Positions 58,454-64,000 of a stretch of 64,000 nt of DNA are shown one piece after another. Location: the NCBI GenBank assembly GCA_020444165.1, contig JAHLLK010000024.1, positions 1 to 64,000 of the forward strand, read 5' to 3'. Below the pieces are notes generated by a model, which ran no database searches, was not told where the DNA came from, and worked only from the letters and a program-made list of their open reading frames with translations. A program made the position numbers and the translations under genes. This stretch comes from Deltaproteobacteria bacterium. GTDB taxonomy: Bacteria; Desulfobacterota; Desulfarculia; Desulfarculales; Desulfarculaceae. Positions within the stretch are counted from its first letter, which is position 1; every line of letters begins with the position of its first letter.

Positions 58454-58548
58454 CCCCGGGGCCGGAAGGCCAGCGGGCCGTCCGGCCCCGGGGGGAGCCC
58501 CCGGGAGCGGCCCGGCGGTAAGGGGTGAACCCGCCGGACCGCCCCCGG
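58454..58548 (-). other. Two GC-rich hairpins between the Mor-like gene and the middle operon
   Basis: A perfect 13-bp stem CCCCGGGGCCGGA/TCCGGCCCCGGGG (58454-58466 with 58481-58493) and a second stem of 16 pairs with two mismatches (58501-58518 with 58531-58548). No T-run follows either. In Mu the middle promoter lies just after mor, so this spacer is a place where a regulated start or an RNA control element would be expected. Confidence 0.45.
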
Positions 58549-58553
58549 GGAAA

Positions 58554-58928
58554 CTAGAATCCGTCAAACAGCGGCAGCCGCGCCTCATCCTGCCGGCCCC
58601 GCATCTTGCTCACGTAGCGCTCGGTCACCCCGGCCTTGATGGCGATCTGCCGCACCGAGAGCCGGCCCTCCCGGAGGAGCTGCAGCACCCGCCGGCGCTT
58701 GGCCGCGTTGTCGCCCTTGGGCAGGGTCAGCCGTGAGCCGCCGTACTGGGCGCACAGGATCTCCATGGCCTCCAGGCCCACCACCTGGGCCCAGGGGTGG
58801 GTGGGCTTGGGCTTGGCCGGCAGGTAGTAGCTCACCCCGCCGCAGGCCCGGCAGAGCCGGCCCGCCGCCTCGGCCCCGATCAATTCGGCGATTTCCGCCA
58901 GTAGTCCGCCCACGTCCTCCCCCACCAT
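58554..58928 (-). CDS. mor: Mor/C-like transcription activator
   Basis: 124 residues. LLAEIAELIGAEAAGRLCRACGGVSYYLPAK, VVGLEAMEILCAQYGGSRLTLPKGD and RRVLQLLREGRLSVRQIAIKAGVTERYVSKMRG follow the Mor pattern: a dimerisation part with the strand-type GG-YLP element repeated, then a helix-turn-helix. Mor turns on middle transcription in Mu. ATG at 58928 overlaps the stop of the upstream gene and is close to AAGGAG; a GTG one codon later has better spacing. Confidence 0.78.
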   Translation of the reverse strand: MVGEDVGGLLAEIAELIGAEAAGRLCRACGGVSYYLPAKPKPTHPWAQVVGLEAMEILCAQYGGSRLTLPKGDNAAKRRRVLQLLREGRLSVRQIAIKAGVTERYVSKMRGRQDEARLPLFDGF

Positions 58929-59275
58929 CAACTCCTTGCCTGCAAGAACCTGAACACCGCCTCCGCCTGCACCAGGTGCCCCGGCGCGCAGTGCCGGCAC
59001 AGGCCGCCCGGGGCCGCCGGGCAGCGGGAGCAGGCCGCCTCCCGGATCACCTGTTCCAGCTCCGCCAGGCTCGGTGTGGAGCCGGTTTCCGACTCCGGCC
59101 GCCGTTCCAGGGCCTCCACGATCCGGCCCAGCTGCCTCCCCACATCTCCTTGGTATTTGCCGGCGAGCACCTGATACACCGTGGTTCGGTTCAGACCTGG
59201 GGTGGCTCGGCAGAAGGCATACACGCTGCCGTATCTCTGCCGTATCGCGGCCGATACCTTGTCCAGCTCGCTCAC
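58928..59275 (-). CDS. Small DNA-binding candidate between gemA and mor
   Basis: 115 residues. DKVSAAIRQRYGSVYAFCRATPGLNRTTVYQVLAGKYQGDVGRQLGRIVEALE fits a helix-turn-helix with flanking helices; the C-terminus has cysteines CSRCPAAPGGLCRHC that may bind zinc. Start GTG overlaps the gemA stop (GTGA). Likely a phage regulator. Confidence 0.6.
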   Translation of the reverse strand: MSELDKVSAAIRQRYGSVYAFCRATPGLNRTTVYQVLAGKYQGDVGRQLGRIVEALERRPESETGSTPSLAELEQVIREAACSRCPAAPGGLCRHCAPGHLVQAEAVFRFLQARS

Positions 59276-59730
59276 CACGGCTTGGGGTCCATCCCCGCCT
59301 TCCGGCAGCGGACCACCAGGTCCTTGGCCAGGGTTTGCAGGTGCTCCTGGTCCCGCAGCCAGATGAACTTCTCCACCCCGAACTGCTTTTTGACCCGGGC
59401 GTCCAGGCCGCCCATGGCGTAGCCCAGCTTGTTCCAGAGGCCCGCGATGTAGCGCAGTTGGGCCGCGTTGGGCCCGTCCGGGATCTCGTAGTAGTCCTTC
59501 GCGGCCCGGCCCGGGGCCGGCCGCCGCTGGGCCTTGCGCCCCGGCGCGGCCTTGAACCGCACCCCCTGTTTGCCCAGGTAGGCCACGAACTCCGCCAGTT
59601 GCCCGTCGGTCAAAAGGGACGCGCTGGCCTCGCCGTAGCGGCCCTGCAATATCTGGCGGTACATGTCCTCTTCCCAGCCCAGCGCCTTGATGCCGATGTG
59701 CACCTTGGCCAACAGCGATTTGCGGCTCAT
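59272..59730 (-). CDS. gemA: GemA regulatory protein (Mu gp16-like)
   Basis: 152 residues. KSLLAKVHIGIKALGWEEDMYRQILQGRYGEASASLLTDGQLAEFVAYLGKQGV and PNAAQLRYIAGLWNKLGYAM, then VEKFIWLRDQEHLQTLAKDLVVRCRK, the usual GemA layout. In Mu, Gem affects host gene expression and DNA supercoiling. ATG at 59730. Confidence 0.85.
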   Translation of the reverse strand: MSRKSLLAKVHIGIKALGWEEDMYRQILQGRYGEASASLLTDGQLAEFVAYLGKQGVRFKAAPGRKAQRRPAPGRAAKDYYEIPDGPNAAQLRYIAGLWNKLGYAMGGLDARVKKQFGVEKFIWLRDQEHLQTLAKDLVVRCRKAGMDPKPW

Positions 59731-59805
59731 GCTCCCATCCCCGGCTGCTCATCAGACCCGGGCCGCCACGCCCGGATGACCGGCCCCGGCGGGGCCGGTT
59801 TCGCT

Positions 59806-60087
59806 TCACTTCCCGTTGACGCCTTCCTTCAGGGCCTTGGCCGGTTTGAACTTCACGGCCCGCCGGTCCGGCAACACCACCGGCTCGCCGGTCTTGGGGT
59901 TCCGGCACATGCGCTGCTTGCGGCCCACCGCTTCGAACACGCCGAACCCTTTGACGGCCACCTTCTTACCGCTGACCAGGGCCCCGGTGATTCCCTCCAG
60001 CACCCCGTTCACCGCCCGTTCGGCATCGGCCGCGGTTAGGCCGGGCACCGCCTCCTTCACCGTCATCACCAATTCCGTCTTGTTCAT
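59806..60087 (-). CDS. HU-family DNA-binding protein
   Basis: 93 residues. MNKTELVMTVKEAVPGLTAADAERAVNGVLEGI, VAVKGFGVFEAVGRKQRMCRNPKTGEPVVLP and VKFKPAKALKEGVN are diagnostic, with the intercalating proline in NPKTGEPV. It bends DNA; a phage-borne HU could replace host HU in transpososome assembly. ATG at 60087 follows AAGGAGGTAGCAAGC. Confidence 0.92.
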   Translation of the reverse strand: MNKTELVMTVKEAVPGLTAADAERAVNGVLEGITGALVSGKKVAVKGFGVFEAVGRKQRMCRNPKTGEPVVLPDRRAVKFKPAKALKEGVNGK

Positions 60088-60113
60088 GCTTGCTACCTCC
60101 TTCCTAGCCTTCG

Positions 60114-60617
60114 TTATTCCAGGCACTCCGCCTTGATTTCGATGTAGAACACGTCCTCGGACTTCCGGGTGAGCCCCACGCTCTCCAGGCGTTCCTGGGG
60201 CCAGTCTTCCATGGCTTCCTTGTTCACGGCCTCGGTGGTCTTGATGGCTTCCGTAAATTTAAATTCCTTCAGCTTTCCCAGAACCTGGGCCAGTTTGACC
60301 TTGGGCAGGGTCAAGAGCTTGGTGGACTTCCGGAAGCCAATGGTCCCAAAAGCGGTCTCCACGCTTCTCTTTTTTACGAAGAACTCCGCCTTGTTGAGCT
60401 GACCGAACACCGCCAGGGCCGTTTCGAGGGTCTTCTTGCGAGCTTCCAGCGGTGCTACCGTGCCCAGGGCCACCGCCTTGGCCTGGTCGATGGCCTCGTT
60501 CATCTCGGACTCGGCCGCCCCGATGCTGCGGGCCAGCCCGGCCAGTTCGGCCATGACCGCCTCGGCCTGGGCCAGGTCCCCGATCACCAGGGCCGTGGGC
60601 TTGCTCCGCTTGGCCAT
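60114..60617 (-). CDS. gam: Host-nuclease inhibitor Gam
   Basis: 167 residues. LAQAEAVMAELAGLARSIGAAESEMNEAIDQAKA and TLETALAVFGQLNKAEFF, KRSVETAFGTIGFRKST, SVGLTRKSEDVFYIEIK follow Mu Gam from end to end. A Ku-like protein that coats double-strand ends and protects linear phage DNA from exonucleases. Confidence 0.9.
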   Translation of the reverse strand: MAKRSKPTALVIGDLAQAEAVMAELAGLARSIGAAESEMNEAIDQAKAVALGTVAPLEARKKTLETALAVFGQLNKAEFFVKKRSVETAFGTIGFRKSTKLLTLPKVKLAQVLGKLKEFKFTEAIKTTEAVNKEAMEDWPQERLESVGLTRKSEDVFYIEIKAECLE

Positions 60618-60802
60618 CAGTCCGCCTCCACCACCGGCACGGCGACGCAGGCCACCGCCTCCAGTTCCGCCACTCGTTCCGCATCGGCCAGGATGCCGTT
60701 CACCATACGGATGGCATGCTCCAATACCGGGGTGTCCAGGCGCTCGGCCAACACGGCCTTAAGCTCCACAGCCCTTCGCTTGATCTTTGCGGAGATCGTC
60801 AT
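60617..60802 (-). CDS. Small hypothetical early protein
   Basis: 61 residues, helical (IKRRAVELKAVLAERLDTPVLEHAIRMVNGILADAERVAELEAVACVAVP). Unknown. Its start overlaps the last 44 bases of the upstream gene, and the stop meets the Gam start. Confidence 0.55.
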   Translation of the reverse strand: MTISAKIKRRAVELKAVLAERLDTPVLEHAIRMVNGILADAERVAELEAVACVAVPVVEAD

Positions 60803-61415
60803 CGTTCTCCCCTTTCTCCGGTCTGCTGAACCGGCTTGTTAACTGTTGGCAATTTATAAGTATTTTAGCCCGGATGTGCGGCCGGCTCGGGTCTGCCACC
60901 ATCATCAGGCGGACGAGCCGGCAGGCCGCGCCGCGCTCGGCTTCAAAGGGGTCCGTCTTGGCCGGCGGGAACGGCGTGGTCTGGCGATTCCGGGCCTTGC
61001 TGGTGGTGCGCCACAGCCGGGTGTTGCCCTCACGGCCGTGGGGGGCGATGTAGCCTTGATCTTCCAGCCAGCCGCAATACCGCCGTACAACCGTATAGCA
61101 AACCCTGGTCACCTGGGCGAGGTCCTGGTAGGTCCAGCCCGGGCGCTGGGCCCGGATCGCCCGCCACACCCGCTGGTAGCTCTCGCCTTGCTTCACCGGC
61201 ATGCCCTCGGGGTTGTAGCGGTAGACCCCGGGCCGCAATCGTTCCAGCTCGCCCCGCCGCACCAGGTCCTGGCAGCGGGTGCGGATTCGCGCCTTCTGGG
61301 GTTCCTCCACCGCGCCCATGGCCAGGTACAGCTGGGCGTGGCTCACCGTGGTCTTGGCGTCCGGGCAGAGCCCCACCAAAGCCCGGCGTAAACGGTCGGT
61401 CTCTGGCGTGCTCAT
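60759..61415 (-). CDS. Winged-helix-type early phage protein
   Basis: 218 residues. HAQLYLAMGAVEEPQKARIRTRCQDLVRRGELERLRPGVYRYN and VWRAIRAQRPGWTYQDLAQVTRVCYTVVRRYCGWLEDQGYIAPHGREGNTRLWRTT are two winged-helix units in tandem. Likely a DNA-binding regulator of the early region. ATG overlaps the stop of gene B (ATGA). Confidence 0.68.
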   Translation of the reverse strand: MSTPETDRLRRALVGLCPDAKTTVSHAQLYLAMGAVEEPQKARIRTRCQDLVRRGELERLRPGVYRYNPEGMPVKQGESYQRVWRAIRAQRPGWTYQDLAQVTRVCYTVVRRYCGWLEDQGYIAPHGREGNTRLWRTTSKARNRQTTPFPPAKTDPFEAERGAACRLVRLMMVADPSRPHIRAKILINCQQLTSRFSRPEKGENDDDLRKDQAKGCGA

Positions 61416-62110
61416 GCTGCCTTCGCCTCCAGTCGAGTGGTCATCTCCGCGTCCACCAGGTCGGTTTCCGCCGCTCGGCTCATCTGTTCCAAGCTCAAAA
61501 GCAGGTTGTGCGCCTTGCGGAAATTGCCCTTGGACATCCGGTGCACCGCCGCGCAGGCCTCCGAGGTCAGTTGCAGCCCGGCCGCCTCCATGGCGTAGAG
61601 GGTGATGTCCCGGGGGCTGATGGGCTGGAACTGGATGCGGTGCTCCGGCGGGATCCGGTCATCGATGCGGCTCCGGGCCGCCACCCGGGACAGCAGGGCC
61701 TGCTCGCCGATCAGCATGATCGGGCAGCCGGTTTCGTCGTGGATGTCCCGCAGGTCTTCGATCCGCCGCACGTCCAGCCGGTCCGCCTCATCCACATAGA
61801 TGGTGCGCGGCTCCCGCCCCAGGGCTTCGATGGCGGCCACCTTGCAGCGGTTGGCCCCGTGCGGCCGCCCGCCGGTCACCTCGAAGCACACCGCCTGCAA
61901 GAACGCATGCTGGCTCCAGCCTTCCCACACCCGTAGGTAGCAGCCCCCGCCCTCGGCGTAGGCGTTCATGGCCGCCAGGGTCTTGCCCCGCCCGGCCTCG
62001 CCAAAGGCCAGCAGCATGCCCGGCCGGCCGTGCTCGGTGTCCCGGGCCATTTGCACCGCCCGCTGGAACCGCGAAACATTGTCCGTCGTGATGAAAACCC
62101 CTTTTTTCAA
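61412..62110 (-). CDS. B: MuB-like AAA ATPase, transposition target selector
   Basis: 232 residues. Walker A GEAGRGKT and Walker B TIYVDEAD, sensor-like IMLIGEQALLSRVAARSRIDDRI, and a C-terminal helical part with HRMSKGNFRKAHNLLLSLEQM. MuB binds target DNA with ATP, activates MuA and gives target immunity. Start is a TTG at 62110, spaced seven bases from AGGAGG and overlapping the transposase stop; no ATG near it fits. Confidence 0.88.
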   Translation of the reverse strand: MKKGVFITTDNVSRFQRAVQMARDTEHGRPGMLLAFGEAGRGKTLAAMNAYAEGGGCYLRVWEGWSQHAFLQAVCFEVTGGRPHGANRCKVAAIEALGREPRTIYVDEADRLDVRRIEDLRDIHDETGCPIMLIGEQALLSRVAARSRIDDRIPPEHRIQFQPISPRDITLYAMEAAGLQLTSEACAAVHRMSKGNFRKAHNLLLSLEQMSRAAETDLVDAEMTTRLEAKAA

Positions 62111-64000
62111 ACCCCTGCCTCCTGTCTCGTTTCCATCTCCGCCAGCCTGCGGAGCTGGTCGAAGCGCCGCCGGACAACCGGGTATTCCCGGCTGGCCTCG
62201 TAGGCCGCCATGAACGCCGTGTCCTCCGGCAACAGTTGGATTTTTTGGAACATCTTTAGGTCGAAAAGGTGGTCGTACCGGTCATACTCGTTGGCGAAGC
62301 GGGGTCGCTCGTAGGGCGGGGCCGCGTTCTTCCGGGCCTCCCAGGCCGCCCGCGCCTCCTCGATCTCCTTCAGGTCCGCCGCGCTCAAGGTGGCCGGGGC
62401 CTCCGGCTCCCGGCTCCGGGCCGGCTCCGGCAGGGCCAGGAGCTTGCGTTCCCGGGGCTGCTGCATCCACGGCAGGGCTGCCACCGCCTCATCCGGCGCG
62501 CCGGTTTCCCGGGCCAGTTGCAGGGTCCGTTTCTTCAGCCGGGCCGCGCGCCGGTTGGCTTCCTTCACCTGCTCCAGGCTGGCTTCGCCGGACTCCAGGG
62601 CCCGGGCCACCGGGGGCAGCGCCGCCACCGCCCGGGCCGTGCACAGGTAGGCCCCGTCGGCCGTGTGGACGCGCACCTGGGTCAGGTCCGCCCAGTCGTA
62701 ATAGGCCGTAATCGCCTGATCCAGGGCGAAAAGCTCGTCGGCCTCGTAGTCGATGCCGTTCAGCCGCACCCGGCAGCGGGAGGCCTTGACCTCTTTCCGC
62801 CACATGAACTCCCAATCCAGGCTGGCCAAGTCCACCCCCGGCCCCCGCCCCGCCGCGAACACGTCCACCGGCCGGGCCCCGTCCAGGCCCCGGTGGGGCT
62901 GCTGGCTGTACCAGCCCACGTAATCCGCGAATATCTGGACGGTTTCCTGGATGGTGGGCACCCAGTCATTGTGCCGCGCCTGGTGGAACTTCTCATTGCG
63001 GGCCAAATAGGCCGGCTTGTCCGCTATGGACGCCCCCCGGAAGCTGGGCAACAGCCGCGCGCATTGCTCGCCAAAGGTCCGGAAGAACCGCTCCACGATC
63101 TTGGTGCGGGCTTGGTAGGGCCGCGAGTGCTGCACTTCGATGCCCAGGCGGCCGTACAGCCCCGTGGTCTGGGCGTCCCAGTCCGCCTCGCTGACCCCCT
63201 TGAAATACTTGGCGCGGAAGGCCCGGCCGTTGTCGATGTAGGCCACCTTGGGGATCTTCCCCAGGTTCCGGATGGCCATGCGGAGCGCGGCGGCGATGGC
63301 CACCGTCGTTTCGGTGGGCATCACTTCCCAGCCCACCGGCATCCGGCTGGCCCAGTCGAACCACACGATCAGGGTCAGCCGCGCCGGCCGGCCCGTCAGG
63401 GGGTTGATGCTGTCGAAGTTGAGGTCATGGCCGTCCGCGAACAGGACGTCGCCCACCGCGAGCTGGCTGGTGTCCCGGGTGATGTAGGGCCCCACCTTGT
63501 CCGCCAGGGCCTTCTCGCCCTCCCGGCTCAGGACCACGTGGTCCAGGTGGTTGGCCCGGTAATGGGCCGCGAAGCGCTCCACCGTCCGGCGGCTGGGGCT
63601 GGGCAGGCCCCGCTTGGCCAGGGCCGCGCTCATGGCCCGGTAGGCCAGGGCGATGCTGGGCCGGTTCTCCGTCAGGTAGAACCCCAGGAATATCTCCCGG
63701 GCCTCGGGCAGCATGGTGCAGCCGGGCGTCCGCGCCGGCCCGCCCCGCCCCCGCATGTCGCACAGAGCCTTCCAGTCCTGGCCGGCGTCGCGGAACTGCT
63801 TGTCCCAGTGGAGGATGGTCCTTAACGACACCTCCCCCAGGGCGTCCAGGGCGTCCCGGCTCACCCGTCCCGCCGCGAAATCCTTGACGAACTTGGCCCC
63901 CGCCGCCTTCACGGTCTGGCCCTTGGCCAGGGCCGCCTCCCGCCGCTCCATCCACCGGCGGAGCACCAGGTAGCGGAGCTTGCCCGTGGCGGCCAGGGCC
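62107..64000 (-). CDS. A: Mu-type DDE transposase (N-terminus outside window)
   Basis: At least 631 residues visible; the frame stays open to the window edge, so the DNA-binding N-terminus is missing. The DDE core is complete: FADGHDLNFD (first Asp), VAYIDNGRAFRAKYF (second Asp), and the Glu in KIVERFFRTFGEQ. The C-terminal beta-barrel and MuB-contact parts follow (VRLNGIDYEADELFALDQ). It cuts and joins phage ends during integration and replication. Confidence 0.93.
   Translation of the reverse strand, partial: ALAATGKLRYLVLRRWMERREAALAKGQTVKAAGAKFVKDFAAGRVSRDALDALGEVSLRTILHWDKQFRDAGQDWKALCDMRGRGGPARTPGCTMLPEAREIFLGFYLTENRPSIALAYRAMSAALAKRGLPSPSRRTVERFAAHYRANHLDHVVLSREGEKALADKVGPYITRDTSQLAVGDVLFADGHDLNFDSINPLTGRPARLTLIVWFDWASRMPVGWEVMPTETTVAIAAALRMAIRNLGKIPKVAYIDNGRAFRAKYFKGVSEADWDAQTTGLYGRLGIEVQHSRPYQARTKIVERFFRTFGEQCARLLPSFRGASIADKPAYLARNEKFHQARHNDWVPTIQETVQIFADYVGWYSQQPHRGLDGARPVDVFAAGRGPGVDLASLDWEFMWRKEVKASRCRVRLNGIDYEADELFALDQAITAYYDWADLTQVRVHTADGAYLCTARAVAALPPVARALESGEASLEQVKEANRRAARLKKRTLQLARETGAPDEAVAALPWMQQPRERKLLALPEPARSREPEAPATLSAADLKEIEEARAAWEARKNAAPPYERPRFANEYDRYDHLFDLKMFQKIQLLPEDTAFMAAYEASREYPVVRRRFDQLRRLAEMETRQEAGV

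Larger units (their letters stand above)
22012..64000 (-). mobile_element. Mu-like transposable prophage, early end beyond the window
   Basis: The block runs from the repeat pair at 22012 to the window edge without host genes. It carries a DDE transposase with a MuB-like ATPase, Gam, GemA, a Mor-like activator, Mu-type packaging and head genes, a P2-type contractile tail, lysis genes and a terminal methylase. At least 42 kb are visible, more than the whole Mu genome of about 37 kb; the excess is mainly the cargo region at 49.4-53.6 kb and the middle block. Reading frames of the structural genes are intact, so the element may be functional. Confidence 0.9.

Noticed and set aside
1..64000. CRISPR arrays, rRNA genes, insertion sequences other than the prophage
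   Set aside because: I looked for regularly spaced repeats, rRNA-like sequence and short transposase genes with terminal repeats and found none.

Overview
The window holds two parts. Bases 1 to about 22,011 are chromosome of a GC-rich anaerobe, most likely a sulfate-reducer-type member of Desulfobacterota (a Desulfarculales-like lineage is my guess). The inference rests on a giant acyl-CoA dehydratase activase, a DUF6599/DUF362/polyferredoxin cluster, a Tat-exported iron-sulfur aldo/keto reductase and an IspH fused to a UbiA-type prenyltransferase. Bases from about 22,012 to beyond 64,000 are a Mu-like transposable prophage. Its left (early) end lies outside the window.

Host part, left to right: activase (minus, partial), radical SAM protein (minus), then a divergent promoter region and dus, ispH-ubiA fusion and nitroreductase (plus); an unrecognised 1,541-residue protein (minus); M20 peptidase and DEAD-box helicase (plus); a plus-strand membrane redox cluster (DUF6599, DUF362, polyferredoxin, Tat aldo/keto reductase); and tRNA-Arg(ACG) with promoter and terminator. 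Three intergenic copies of a long hairpin repeat punctuate this part.

Prophage part, read from its early end (right) leftwards on the minus strand: transposase A (partial), B ATPase, winged-helix protein, Gam, HU, GemA, a small DNA-binding candidate, a Mor-like activator, then a middle block of small zinc-binding and unknown proteins with a secreted thermonuclease and an ASCH-like protein. A lower-GC cargo region follows (49.4-53.6 kb), cut into separately terminated cassettes: a zinc-ribbon membrane protein, a three-gene membrane operon, and a toxin/antitoxin-like pair whose promoter contains a 25-bp operator. The packaging genes (DUF2730, gp26-like, small and large terminase, portal, gp30-like) lie on the opposite strand at 44.0-49.4 kb. 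They face the protease/scaffold, decoration, capsid, tail and lysis genes across a divergent region with a perfect 24-bp palindrome. The tail is a contractile one with P2-type genes (sheath, tube, E/E' frameshift gene, tape measure, X, D, V, U, gp25, J, I, fibres). The lysis genes and a Dam-type methylase end the element, followed by two tandem 22-bp repeats that look like transposase-binding sites at the phage right end.

The genes form a replicative-transposition phage with a Mu-type replication/head block joined to a P2-type tail. The best candidates for something undescribed are the membrane operon 50,775-52,616, the ART-like/XRE pair with its operator, the attenuator-like leader at 54.05-54.19 kb, and the 1,541-residue orphan protein of the host.
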